A stretch of 64,000 nt of DNA. Source: an uncultured Lactococcus sp. (GTDB lineage: Bacteria; Bacillota; Bacilli; Lactobacillales; Streptococcaceae). Location: contig NZ_CAKPUG010000004.1 of the NCBI RefSeq assembly GCF_934191625.1, forward strand, positions 74,060 through 138,059. The letters run 5' to 3'. Position 1 is the first letter of the stretch, and each line of letters begins with the position of its first letter. Below, piece after piece: positions 40,603-49,424 of the stretch. The notes beneath the pieces were generated by a model. That model made no database searches. It was given only the letters and a program-made list of their open reading frames with translations, and had not been told where the DNA came from. The translations under genes and the position numbers were made by a program.

Positions 40603-40634
40603 AAAAAACCTTCGATAATTAACGAAGGTTTTTT
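40603..40634. terminator. Bidirectional terminator
   Basis: AAAAAACCTTCG, ATAATTAA, CGAAGGTTTTTT between the convergent ppdK and PsiE-type genes. Confidence 0.85.
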
Positions 40635-40635
40635 C

Positions 40636-41034
40636 TTATTTTAAATCTCCCCAAAGGTTGAGCATCACGGTCCCAATAATGAGGACGAGAATGGCTGAAC
40701 ATTGGAGGAATAGGCTAAGTTGAGAGGTTTCGTGATTGGATATCAAAAGACGAACGATAGAAGCAACTGCAATGTAGATATATTTCTTGATAGTTGGGTG
40801 ATCATTATCGGAAAGATAGTGGATAATGAGTTCTAAGAATTCTAAGAAGAGGAAAAAGGTTAGGATCCGGTCAATGATATCGTAAAAACTGTAATCAATA
40901 AATCCAGTAGTGAATGATGAGAGCAGTACCCAAATCTCTTTAAACATAAGGAAAGCAATAACCAACCCGAGTAAGCTTAAACAGACTTTTATGATGATAT
41001 TAAAAGTTTTCGATAAAAAATTAAATTGAATCAA
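40636..41034 (-). CDS. PsiE family membrane protein
   Basis: 132 aa, four spans. DRILTFFLFLEFLELIIHYL and DNDHPTIKKYIYIAVASIVRLLI are PsiE (phosphate-starvation-inducible E) signatures. Role unknown. Confidence 0.75.
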   Translation of the reverse strand: MIQFNFLSKTFNIIIKVCLSLLGLVIAFLMFKEIWVLLSSFTTGFIDYSFYDIIDRILTFFLFLEFLELIIHYLSDNDHPTIKKYIYIAVASIVRLLISNHETSQLSLFLQCSAILVLIIGTVMLNLWGDLK

Positions 41035-41330
41035 ATGAGAACCTCCATGATTTGTCGTGTAATTTTATAATTCTAGTATAGCATAGGAACAACGGCTTTG
41101 AGGAGGAATTAGACTTGGAAAAATGAATTGAATATTTGAAAATAAGAAAAGTATTATTAAAAATGCTGGCTTTATTATTACGGGATTCAAATGTATGAAT
41201 TGTACATAATGATATTCCAGAGTTTCTAAATTGTTTTTTACCTTAGGCTATGGGATAATTAGTGTACAAAAAGAAGGCGCGTTTTATAGCAAGTCGTCAT
41301 CTATTTACTTTATAGAAAAGAGGAAATAAT

Positions 41331-41711
41331 ATGATTAATCTGTGCAACATGCTTTATGTCTCGGATGTCCCAAAGCACGCAGAATTTTGGGCAAAAATTG
41401 GTTTGAAAGAACTTCGTCGCCAAGGTTCAGGACTACAAGAAACAGTAATTTTCGCTGTAGATGCGGCTGCCCCAAGCGCACGTATTCAATTATGGAATCT
41501 TGATTTTATCCGTCAAAACTCACCAGAAGTGGCAGATATGAAAGGCTCAATGCTTTTTACTGTAGAAAACCTAGAAGAGTGGCACATACGTATTGCTGAA
41601 GTAACAGATACAGCAAGTGAAATTAATGATTTCCAAGGGATGAGGAACTTTAACTTCCAAGATCCTGATGGAAATTATTATGCCTTTGCGCAGTCTGAGT
41701 TACCCGAATGA
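41331..41711 (+). CDS. VOC/glyoxalase-fold protein
   Basis: 126 aa, betaalphabetabetabeta repeats: NLCNMLYVSDVPKHAEFWAK and FQDPDGNYYAFAQ are typical of glyoxalase/bleomycin-resistance-like small enzymes. Monocistronic with GAGGAAA site. Substrate not readable. Confidence 0.78.
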   Translation: MINLCNMLYVSDVPKHAEFWAKIGLKELRRQGSGLQETVIFAVDAAAPSARIQLWNLDFIRQNSPEVADMKGSMLFTVENLEEWHIRIAEVTDTASEINDFQGMRNFNFQDPDGNYYAFAQSELPE

Positions 41712-41720
41712 TTATTATAA

Positions 41721-41748
41721 AAAAATCCCTAAGCAAAGGGATTTTTTT
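41721..41748 (+). terminator. Terminator
   Basis: AAAAATCCCT, AAGCAA, AGGGATTTTTTT. Confidence 0.85.
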
Positions 41749-41760
41749 GTGTAATTATTT

Positions 41761-41786
41761 GAGAAAAGGACAAATGTCCTTTTCTC
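41761..41786. promoter_or_regulatory. 26-bp palindrome upstream of ECF/nucleoside operon
   Basis: GAGAAAAGGACA and TGTCCTTTTCTC, a perfect 12-bp inverted repeat with AA between. There is no T run, and a possible promoter (-10 TACAAT near 41802) places it on the -35 region, so it reads as an operator rather than a terminator. The Crp/Fnr-type gene at the operon's other end is a candidate binder. Confidence 0.55.
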
Positions 41787-41964
41787 GATAAACATAAATT
41801 GATACAATCGACATATAAAGCGCTATCATAAAAAGAACTTAAGATTTAAGGGGTGTTATCCATCAATCATAAAGCTGTAGAAATCCTATTTTCTGGTTTT
41901 TCAATGCGAATGATTCACGACTCATATCTTTTGTTCATCTTAAAGTCTAGAGGAGGCTTTCACA

Positions 41965-42573
41965 ATGAAAAGAGGAATTAAATACGATTTCACTCTTATT
42001 GCATTATTGCTCATTCCTGTCGGCGTTTCCATCAATGTGGTAGGTTACCAATTATCGACTATCTTAAAACTACCTGTTTTTATCGATATGATTGGTACTC
42101 TAATGGTATCAATCATTGCAGGACCGTGGGTTGGAGCTTTAACAGGATTTTTAGGGAATGCTGTTAGCGGAATGCTAAATCCTATTTCCATCGCTTATGG
42201 CATGGTTGCCTTAGCTGTTGGTTTGATTTCAGGATTTTTATCAAAATGGAAATTTTATAAAAATCCTATAGGAATTATTTTTGCTATCGCTATTTTAACA
42301 GTTGTTTCTGCTACTTCGGCAGCGGTGGTTACAGTATTTATGTTTGGCGGTATTACAGGTGCTGGAACAGATCTTTTAACAGCAGCATTTTTAACGACAG
42401 GGCGTGCGCTTTGGGATTCTGTTATTACGACAAACATTATCACAGGTGGGATTAATACAATTATTAACTTTACAATCGGCTTTTTAATTGTAAAAAAGAT
42501 TCCAGACAGATTTTTGGTGAAGTTAAATTATGGTGCACCTTATGTGCGTAAGGGAGAAAAAAATTATGAATAA
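41965..42573 (+). CDS. ECF transporter substrate-binding S component
   Basis: 202 aa, about six membrane helices. LPVFIDMIGTLMVSIIAGPWVGALTG and later Ala/Gly-rich spans (AILTVVSATSAAVVTVF) fit ECF S components. It is followed at once by T and two A subunits, a complete dedicated transporter. The nucleoside hydrolase and ribokinase downstream suggest ribonucleosides as substrate; inference from context. AGGAGG 9 nt upstream. Confidence 0.78.
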   Translation: MKRGIKYDFTLIALLLIPVGVSINVVGYQLSTILKLPVFIDMIGTLMVSIIAGPWVGALTGFLGNAVSGMLNPISIAYGMVALAVGLISGFLSKWKFYKNPIGIIFAIAILTVVSATSAAVVTVFMFGGITGAGTDLLTAAFLTTGRALWDSVITTNIITGGINTIINFTIGFLIVKKIPDRFLVKLNYGAPYVRKGEKNYE

Positions 42574-43291
42574 ACTCTATCCTTCTACAAAATTTGCGTT
42601 TGTTACTTTAGTTATCATTATTTCCATGTTTGCTCCGGGCTACTATCTCCAATATGGTCTCTTCCTTTTCATCTTGTTTCTTTCTATTCTTTCGGGAAAA
42701 CTTCTCCCTTTTCTTTCAATTTTCTTTAAATCTATCTTTTGGGTTTTGGCTTTTATTTTCGTTTTCCAAGTGTTGATTATCAGAAATCTGGATTCACAAA
42801 GTTTATGGTGGATATTTGCTTACTCACAGATGGGTTTGGAAAGCAGCTTGTTAATGACCTCTAAGATTGCGGCTATCAGTAGTGCAATTATATTATTCTT
42901 TCAAGTCACAGAAGTCAAAGATATTAATCATGTGATGGAGAAGTCTGGGGTACCTAAAAAAGTTACTTTTGTCATTGCCTCAACCATACAGCTGATTCCA
43001 CAGATGTCCATCCTGTCAAAAACTATTTCAGATGCACAACGCTCGCGTGGTATTGAAACTGAAGGAAGCCTCATGGTAAGAATAAAATCTTTTTTCCCGA
43101 TGATTGCGCCGCTCGTACTTTCTTCAATCCAGCAAACTGAAGAACGAGTGTTAACATTGGAGTCACGTGCTTTTTCATCGAAATGTAAGAAAACATCCTT
43201 TTATAAACTGGATAAAACAAAGATTGATTATATACTTATATTTATTTTTGTAGCTATTCTCATTGGATTCATTATTTGGAGGAACATATAA
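42566..43291 (+). CDS. ECF transporter transmembrane T component
   Basis: 241 aa from ATG 42566 (AGGGAG upstream), overlapping the S gene by 8 nt. Multi-span, with the two coupling-helix Ala-Arg-Gly-type motifs of EcfT: DAQRSRGIE near residue 170 and TLESRAFSS near residue 210. Confidence 0.88.
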   Translation: MNKLYPSTKFAFVTLVIIISMFAPGYYLQYGLFLFILFLSILSGKLLPFLSIFFKSIFWVLAFIFVFQVLIIRNLDSQSLWWIFAYSQMGLESSLLMTSKIAAISSAIILFFQVTEVKDINHVMEKSGVPKKVTFVIASTIQLIPQMSILSKTISDAQRSRGIETEGSLMVRIKSFFPMIAPLVLSSIQQTEERVLTLESRAFSSKCKKTSFYKLDKTKIDYILIFIFVAILIGFIIWRNI

Positions 43292-43292
43292 A

Positions 43293-44144
43293 ATGAATAT
43301 TCTATCCTTAAAAAATATAAATTATACTTACCCTTTAGAAAAGCAACCCACGATTCAAGATTTTTCCTTTGAGTTTCAAGCAGGTAAAGTTTATGGCTTG
43401 GTTGGTGCAAATGATTCAGGAAAAACAACATTGTGTAATATTATTCGTGGCTTTATTCCCTCTTTTTATCGTGGAGAATTAAATGGAGAAGTGCGTTTGA
43501 AAGAGAAGGAGCTTCATACTTATGATGATGGAGAACTTGCTTCAAGTATTGGCTACTCTTTTCAGAATCCCTTTACACAAATTTCTGGAGTCAAGGAAAG
43601 AGTGGATGAAGAAATTGCCTATGGTATGGAAAATTTGGGTGTTCCAAGAGAAGCCATGCTGGAAAAAGTAGAAGGATTGCTTAAACTTTTTAAACTTGAA
43701 CAACTCCGAGACAAGAATCCCTTTGAGTTATCAGGGGGGCAGAAACAGCGTGTAGCCTTAGCATCTATTGTAGGGCTTGATCCCGAGATTATCATTTTAG
43801 ATGAGCCGACTTCTCAGCTTGACCCACAAAGTACGGAAGATATTTTTGAAATTATTAGCTTCTTAAAGCAGCAAGGGAAAACCATCATTTTAGTGGAACA
43901 TAAAGCTGACTTATTAGCTGAATATTGTGATGATATTCTTGTGATGAGTCAAGGGAGGCTAGTTTTATCAGGTGATTTAAAAAGTGTGTTTTCAAATGAA
44001 AAAGTTTTAGAATTTGGTGGGCAGTTACCGCAAGTCGCTCTCTTTTTCTTAGCAGCAGTAAAAAGTAAAAGAATGCCTAAGCAAGATACGCTTCCTTTGA
44101 ATCTCGAAGAAGCTTATCAAAAATTGAGAAAGGAAGGCCAGTGA
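43293..44144 (+). CDS. ECF transporter ATPase, first A component
   Basis: 283 aa from ATG 43293 (TGGAGGA upstream; earlier in-frame ATG lies within the T gene). Walker A GANDSGKTTL, Q-loop FQNPFTQ, signature LSGGQKQR, Walker B IIILDEPTSQLD. Complete motif set, so catalytically able. Pairs with the next ATPase as a heterodimer. Confidence 0.92.
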   Translation: MNILSLKNINYTYPLEKQPTIQDFSFEFQAGKVYGLVGANDSGKTTLCNIIRGFIPSFYRGELNGEVRLKEKELHTYDDGELASSIGYSFQNPFTQISGVKERVDEEIAYGMENLGVPREAMLEKVEGLLKLFKLEQLRDKNPFELSGGQKQRVALASIVGLDPEIIILDEPTSQLDPQSTEDIFEIISFLKQQGKTIILVEHKADLLAEYCDDILVMSQGRLVLSGDLKSVFSNEKVLEFGGQLPQVALFFLAAVKSKRMPKQDTLPLNLEEAYQKLRKEGQ

Positions 44145-44145
44145 G

Positions 44146-44943
44146 ATGTCTTATTTAGAGTTAAAAAATGTATCTTACAGCTATCCAAATGGATTTGAAG
44201 CGATTAAAAATGTTGACTTAAGCTTTGAACGTGGAGAATCTGTTGCAATTATTGGGCAAAATGGTGCAGGAAAAACGACAACAGTTAAACTTATGAATGG
44301 TCTTTTGAAGCCGACTCAAGGTCAAGTCTATATTGATGGAAAATCGACGCAAAATATGACAACCGCACAAGTTTCAAAATTTGTTGGCTATGTCTTTCAG
44401 AATCCTGACGAGCAAATCTTTCAAGAAACAATTTATAAAGAAATTGCTTATGGTTTACTTTACCAAAAGTTAGCGCCCGATGTGGTGAAAGAACGTGTTC
44501 TTGCAGCAGCAAAACTCTGTCAGTTGGAGAGTGTACTGGAGGAACATCCTTATAATTTACCCTATTCAAAACGAAAATTTGTTACGATTGCATCTATTAT
44601 TGCACTTGATACAGAAATTATTATTTTAGATGAACCAACGGCAGGTCAAGACCGTCTTTCTACTGGTTTACTAGGTGAGATTATTCAGTATCTCCAAAGT
44701 CAGAACAAAACAGTCATCACCATAACACATGATATGGAATTTGTGGTTCAGCAGTTTACGCGCGTGATTGTTTTTGCCGATAAAATGAAACGGAAAGACA
44801 GTACGCCAGCAACAGTTTTTCAGGATAAAGCTTTACTCAATCTAGCTAGCCTGAAAGAACCTTACATACTTCAGTTGGCGAAAATGCTAGGACATGAGGG
44901 TGTCTTAACTATTGAAGAATTATTGATGAAGGAATTCAAATGA
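44146..44943 (+). CDS. ECF transporter ATPase, second A component
   Basis: 265 aa. Walker A GQNGAGKTTTVK, Q-loop FQNPDEQ, Walker B IIILDEPTAGQD. The signature is degenerate (LPYSKRKF in place of LSGGQ-R), so one composite ATP site of the heterodimer may be weak or non-hydrolysing. Overlaps the nucleoside hydrolase by 4 nt. Confidence 0.9.
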   Translation: MSYLELKNVSYSYPNGFEAIKNVDLSFERGESVAIIGQNGAGKTTTVKLMNGLLKPTQGQVYIDGKSTQNMTTAQVSKFVGYVFQNPDEQIFQETIYKEIAYGLLYQKLAPDVVKERVLAAAKLCQLESVLEEHPYNLPYSKRKFVTIASIIALDTEIIILDEPTAGQDRLSTGLLGEIIQYLQSQNKTVITITHDMEFVVQQFTRVIVFADKMKRKDSTPATVFQDKALLNLASLKEPYILQLAKMLGHEGVLTIEELLMKEFK

Positions 44944-45875
44944 GAAAAATATTAATTGACTGTGATCCTGGACATGATGATGCCTTGGCTATCTTATGTG
45001 CTCTAGCCAATAAAGAAAAGTTAGAAATATTAGGAGTAACAACGGTTGGTGGCAATCAAACGCTTGAAAAAGTTACAGCAAATGCTCAAAATATTTTAGC
45101 TTTTGCTCAAGCAGAAGTTCCTCTTGTCAAAGGGCAAAGTCAACCACTTGTAAAAACCTTTGAACCGAGTGATGAGGCCCATGGAAAGTCAGGAATGGAT
45201 GGTCCTTACTTTGAAAACTTAGTTTATCCGATTACTGATGAGAATGCGGTCCTGTTTATGGCAGAGAAAATTCAAGCCAGTAAAGAAAAAGTGACACTGG
45301 TTGCTTTAGGGCCGTTGACGAATATTGCTTTACTACTTAAAACCTTTCCAGAAATCCATAATCAAATCGAAGCGATTAGTTTAATGGGTGGAGGGATTAG
45401 GAACGGTAATGTCACATCGCTTGCTGAATTTAATATTTATGTCGATCCAGAGGCAGCACATATTGTTTATCATTCAGGGCTTCCTATCATCATGTCGGGC
45501 TTAGATGTGACTGAACAGGCAGAAATCAAAGTAGAGGAGATTGAACTACTTCAAAATAAGGGGAAATTTAGCCATTTGGCTTATGAACTCCTAAGTTTTT
45601 ATAACAAATCTGGACGACAGTTTGGCTTTGTGAACAGTCCAATTCATGATTTGTGTGCTGTAGCTTATCTGCTTAAAGCAGAGATTTTTGCAGGTCATCA
45701 TTATTTTGTCGATGTCAATACAAGTGAAGGTATTGGTCGAGGTCAAACCTTTGCAGATAAACGTTTAGTATCGCCTCACAAAGCCAATGTCTTAGTTTTA
45801 GAAAATGTCGAGCGAAAGCATTTTGTAGAACTGCTCCTGTCTGCTTTAGAAAGGTTAGATAGCGAAGTCATATGA
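44940..45875 (+). CDS. Ribonucleoside hydrolase
   Basis: 311 aa. ILIDCDPGHDDALAIL at the N-terminus is the Ca-binding DxDxxxDD signature; LGPLTNIALLLK and SLMGGGIR follow; FNIYVDPEAA and PIHDLCAVAYLL complete the site. Cleaves nucleosides to base plus ribose inside the cell. Coupled by overlap to transporter and ribokinase genes. Confidence 0.93.
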   Translation: MRKILIDCDPGHDDALAILCALANKEKLEILGVTTVGGNQTLEKVTANAQNILAFAQAEVPLVKGQSQPLVKTFEPSDEAHGKSGMDGPYFENLVYPITDENAVLFMAEKIQASKEKVTLVALGPLTNIALLLKTFPEIHNQIEAISLMGGGIRNGNVTSLAEFNIYVDPEAAHIVYHSGLPIIMSGLDVTEQAEIKVEEIELLQNKGKFSHLAYELLSFYNKSGRQFGFVNSPIHDLCAVAYLLKAEIFAGHHYFVDVNTSEGIGRGQTFADKRLVSPHKANVLVLENVERKHFVELLLSALERLDSEVI

Positions 45876-46738
45876 AAAAGATAACTGTTTTAGGTTCCTG
45901 TGCTGTGGATTTAGTCGTGAGTAGTCCCAAACGCCCTTCTGTGGGAGAAACAATCATTGGCGATTATTTTGAGATGTTTGCGGGAGGAAAAGGAGCAAAT
46001 CAAGCAGTCGCAGCAGCCAGATTAGGTGCAGATGTCACTTTTTTAGGGTGTGTTGGCCAAGACGACTTTGGTGATTTCATTCTGGATAATTTTAAGAAGA
46101 ATAACGTAAATACTACTCACGTAAAAAAGATAAATGGTGTCTCAAGTGGGGTTGCGCACATTGTCTTATCTGAGGGAGATAACAGTATTATTGTTATTAA
46201 AGGTGCCAATGACCATGTCACTAGAGAGTATGTTCAAGAAAATATAGAAGTGATTGAAGAAGCAGATATAGTTCTGGTTCAGCAAGAGATAGCAGAAGAG
46301 GCTGTTTTAGCACTGGCGGAAATTTGTAGAGAAAGTGGAGTTCCATTTATTTTAAACCCAGCACCTGCAAGAGCATTGCCCAAAGAAATACATGAAGCAG
46401 CAATGCTCATTACACCGAATGAACATGAAGTGAAAGCCATCTTCCCATCAACAGATACATCAGAAGTTCTAAGAAACTATTCAGGAAAACTTTTGATAAC
46501 TGAAGGTATAAAAGGAGCGCGTTATCATGATGGAATTCAGGAATGCATTATTCCAGCTTATCAGGTGCAAGCGGTAGATACTACAGGAGCTGGAGACACA
46601 TTTAATGGTGCATTGGCAGTGGCTCTAGCTGATGGAAAAGAACTTGTATCCAGTATTGATTTTGCAAACAGAGTAGCCTCCATTTCAGTAATTGAATTAG
46701 GGGCCCAAGCAGGTATGCCTTACTTGGAAAACTTATAA
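45872..46738 (+). CDS. rbsK: Ribokinase (PfkB family)
   Basis: 288 aa. GSCAVDLVVSSPKRP start, GGKGANQAVAAARLGADV substrate motif, catalytic TTGAGDTFNGALAVAL. Phosphorylates the ribose released by the preceding hydrolase to ribose 5-phosphate for the pentose pathway. Last gene of the six-gene operon. Confidence 0.92.
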   Translation: MKKITVLGSCAVDLVVSSPKRPSVGETIIGDYFEMFAGGKGANQAVAAARLGADVTFLGCVGQDDFGDFILDNFKKNNVNTTHVKKINGVSSGVAHIVLSEGDNSIIVIKGANDHVTREYVQENIEVIEEADIVLVQQEIAEEAVLALAEICRESGVPFILNPAPARALPKEIHEAAMLITPNEHEVKAIFPSTDTSEVLRNYSGKLLITEGIKGARYHDGIQECIIPAYQVQAVDTTGAGDTFNGALAVALADGKELVSSIDFANRVASISVIELGAQAGMPYLENL

Positions 46739-46744
46739 TACTAA

Positions 46745-46781
46745 AAATAAAGGGCTGTAGTATTACTACAGCCCTTTATTT
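46745..46781. terminator. Bidirectional terminator
   Basis: AAATAAAGGGCTGTAG, TATTA, CTACAGCCCTTTATTT between ribokinase and the convergent regulator; it overlaps the regulator stop. Confidence 0.88.
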
Positions 46782-47471
46782 TTTGATCTCCTCTTGCATG
46801 CGCTCAACCTGTTGGTTATTAAAGTAAATTTTTTTCTTGATAACATTAATTTCATTATTGACTTTGAGCTTTTGTATAGCTCTCCCTACCGTTCTTGTAC
46901 TCACACCTATTTGGCTAGCAATATCGGCATAACTGGTTTCAACTTGGTAGTGATTTTGTTTTGTTTCAAAACTTTTTTGATTGAAATAATCAATAAAAAA
47001 TAATCGAAGACGATCAATTCCCTGATAATAGTAGTTAATGCCTTCTTTTTTAGAACTTTGGTAGAGGTCAATTGCCAATAAAAAGCTTGATTTTCGTAAA
47101 AGTGTCAGATTGTTCATCAAAAGCTCATAAATAATTGCAGAATCAACACGAACAAGATGAACCTCGGTAATACATCTGATGCTTGCAACATACATCTCTT
47201 TACGGCTCAAAATTTCCAAGAGACCAATATTTCCATTGGTTTTATCAACTCTAAAATAGTTGTATTCATTACCATCCTCAAAAGAGCGTTGACCAACAGC
47301 TAGGCCATTAATAATAAAATAGATTGCATCGGGGAAATCACCTTTTTCGATAATAGTACTACCAGCTTCAAAGACCATAGGACATCCGTGTTCTTTGATA
47401 AGCTCTTTCACATCAGAGTAATTCAGAGGTTCTCTGACTTCATATTTTTTCCAAACATTTTTTAAATTCAA
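46776..47471 (-). CDS. Crp/Fnr family regulator (YeiL/NupR-like by context)
   Basis: 231 aa from a TTG start at 47471, chosen because AGGAG lies 7 nt upstream and no ATG fits. Cyclic-nucleotide-type sensor domain (GSTIIEKGDFPDAIYFIINGLAVGQ) and C-terminal HTH (SYADIASQIGVSTRTVGRAIQKL). No N-terminal Cys cluster, so not an Fe-S Fnr. It faces a nucleoside uptake/hydrolysis operon; in E. coli a Crp/Fnr-type regulator (YeiL/NupR) is linked to RihB and a nucleoside transporter in the same way. Confidence 0.8.
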   Translation of the reverse strand: MNLKNVWKKYEVREPLNYSDVKELIKEHGCPMVFEAGSTIIEKGDFPDAIYFIINGLAVGQRSFEDGNEYNYFRVDKTNGNIGLLEILSRKEMYVASIRCITEVHLVRVDSAIIYELLMNNLTLLRKSSFLLAIDLYQSSKKEGINYYYQGIDRLRLFFIDYFNQKSFETKQNHYQVETSYADIASQIGVSTRTVGRAIQKLKVNNEINVIKKKIYFNNQQVERMQEEIKK

Positions 47472-47581
47472 GAGAGTACTCCTTGATTACGTGTAGTAAG
47501 GGTTTTGATAAAGCAACTTCTTTATTTTATTATATCGAATTTGCTTTGCTTGATAAAATACTTTTCCAATATATGAGAAGG

Positions 47582-47758
47582 TTAATCCGCATGCTCTGAT
47601 TGTACTGATTTATTCTTTTCCTTTAATTCCTCTTTCTCACGCAGCTTCCGCTGTGCTTCAGTAAGTTCTCCAGTGGCAAAAGCACCCCATTTCATCATGC
47701 CTCTGTCATGGTAGTTACGGATGGATTCATAAGGGCTATATGAGCGATCAACTGTCAT
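47582..47758 (-). CDS. YolD-like small protein, copy 3 (polymerase partner)
   Basis: 58 aa from ATG at 47758 with GGAGGAG upstream. MTVDRSYSPYESIRNYHDRG, KWGAFATGELTEAQRKL, Lys/Glu-rich end. Overlaps the 3' end of the Y-family polymerase gene by 11 nt, the standard arrangement, so this is the ancestral copy; those at 19648 and 23894 are orphans. Confidence 0.75.
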   Translation of the reverse strand: MTVDRSYSPYESIRNYHDRGMMKWGAFATGELTEAQRKLREKEELKEKNKSVQSEHAD

Positions 47759-49199
47759 TTTTTTCTCCTCCTGCGGCTGCATGGCCGCCAATCATTTTGC
47801 TTCTTTCTAAAACTCTAGAGCCAGCTGTCAAAACGCTGGCTTTTTGAATAGCTGTAAAGTCAAATTTATCACGTATTTCATCGATGGCATTTTGTAGAGC
47901 TTCCTGTTTTTGATGAGTGATGGTCTTAGATTCATTAGGGAGCATTGTTTCAAAAAGATTAAGTTGCTTGATATTTTCGCTCGATAAATCAAAACCGCCG
48001 ATACCGATTTCTCTTACAATTTCACCATGATATTTTTCTCTAAAGAGGCGCAAAAACTCGGCTTGAATTTCCGATGTACTTTGAGTGGGTTCAATTTTAC
48101 TAGCTATTTTGATCGAAGAAGCATACTCTTTGTAGGAAGGTTTGACATAGAGCGAGAGCCCGCCCGCGAGTTTTTTGCCTTTTCGGAGGCGAATTGCAAG
48201 ATGCTCAGCCATTTCCTTAATCACCAGCTCAATTTCATATTGCTGTACATAGTCGCGTGGCAAAATCTGACTGTTGCTGTAACTTTCTGATTTTTTATGG
48301 TGCTTTTCGCGGACATTGGTTTCATCAACACCATGTGCATGAAAAAATTGTTGTAGACCAACGATTCCCATTTTTCGTTTAATTCGATCAGGGTTCGCAT
48401 GGGCTAGATCCTTGATAGAATAAATACCTAAATTATTGAATCTTTTCTCTGTCCGTCTCCCGATTCCCCAAAAATCAGTCATCTTTTGAAGTGTCCAAAG
48501 CTTCTCAGGGACGTCCTCATAGCGAATGAGCGCCCGCATAGTTGCACTGTGCTTGGCATAATTGTCCATCGCCAACTTGGCCAGCAAAGGGTTATCTCCC
48601 ATTCCAACGGTTACAAACAGTCCCATTTGTTCAAGAACTTTTTGCTGTAAATCTTGGGCTAACATATCCATTTGTTCATATTTATCTTTGACCTCAGGAT
48701 AGAAAAGATTCAAGGATTCTGTAACATCAAGGAAGGACTCGTCAATAGAATAAGAGTGAATTTCTTCAGAAGAAGTATAGTTGGTCAAAAGCTGCTGCAT
48801 CTCGATATTCTTATCAATATAAAGAGCCATCTGTGGGGGAACAATATGTGTGCGTCTAGCCCAACTTTCGATAAAAGCGACATATTGCAAGGGAGGTTCC
48901 GTGCGTTGCCCATAAATGTTAGTATGTTTGGCATACCAACGCCGGTAATTGAATCTCCGGTTTTCCAGTAAAAAAGGTAAATCAGCAGCACGACTGACGT
49001 TAGATTTTCCAAAAACCTCTTTAAATTTTGGACTTGAAGCTAAGATTAGACCATAGGAATGATCTGAGCGGCTCATGACACAAAGAGAAGTCTCCAAAGG
49101 ATGAAGCCCTCTCTCCACACATTCGATTGAGGCATAATTCGATTTTACATCTTCAAAAAAAATTGCACGCCGTGGTTCATGCGTATAGTCAATAAACAT
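47748..49199 (-). CDS. Y-family DNA polymerase (UmuC/ImpB/MucB type)
   Basis: 483 aa. FFEDVKSNYASIECVERGLHP holds the first catalytic acid region, HSYSIDESFLDVT the second (SIDE); WGIGRRTEKRFNNLGI is the HhH thumb; the little-finger domain and Gln-Leu-Asn-Leu-Phe (near residue 425), a clamp-binding type motif, follow. Error-prone translesion polymerase, expected to be damage-induced. The palindromic operator is 19 nt before the start. Confidence 0.93.
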   Translation of the reverse strand: MFIDYTHEPRRAIFFEDVKSNYASIECVERGLHPLETSLCVMSRSDHSYGLILASSPKFKEVFGKSNVSRAADLPFLLENRRFNYRRWYAKHTNIYGQRTEPPLQYVAFIESWARRTHIVPPQMALYIDKNIEMQQLLTNYTSSEEIHSYSIDESFLDVTESLNLFYPEVKDKYEQMDMLAQDLQQKVLEQMGLFVTVGMGDNPLLAKLAMDNYAKHSATMRALIRYEDVPEKLWTLQKMTDFWGIGRRTEKRFNNLGIYSIKDLAHANPDRIKRKMGIVGLQQFFHAHGVDETNVREKHHKKSESYSNSQILPRDYVQQYEIELVIKEMAEHLAIRLRKGKKLAGGLSLYVKPSYKEYASSIKIASKIEPTQSTSEIQAEFLRLFREKYHGEIVREIGIGGFDLSSENIKQLNLFETMLPNESKTITHQKQEALQNAIDEIRDKFDFTAIQKASVLTAGSRVLERSKMIGGHAAAGGEKNDS

Positions 49200-49217
49200 A
49201 TTATACCTCTTTTAACA

Positions 49218-49238
49218 AATATTGATTTATTCAATATT
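49218..49238. promoter_or_regulatory. Palindromic operator of umuC-like operon
   Basis: AATATTGA-TTTAT-TCAATATT, same as 19849-19869 in all 21 positions. A half site (GATTCAATATT) follows at 49279-49290. L. lactis HdiR, a LexA-like repressor, controls umuC; this is a plausible site for its counterpart. Confidence 0.7.
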
Positions 49239-49424
49239 ATATACCTAAAAAAGAAAGAAAACAAAGAAAAATAATTGTTGATTCAATATTTATTCTTTAT
49301 GTAATCTAAATGATGCTTTATAAAAAAATGTAACACAAAAAACATGGGTGTCTCAAATTATTAGTAAAAATAGAAAAGGGGATGCTATAATATAAGTAAT
49401 GAAATTGTAACATAAGGAGGAGTT

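Noticed and set aside
41790..41964. Purine-type riboswitch in the leader of the ECF/nucleoside operon
   Set aside because: The leader lacks the conserved core bases of purine riboswitches; only the upstream palindrome is clear.
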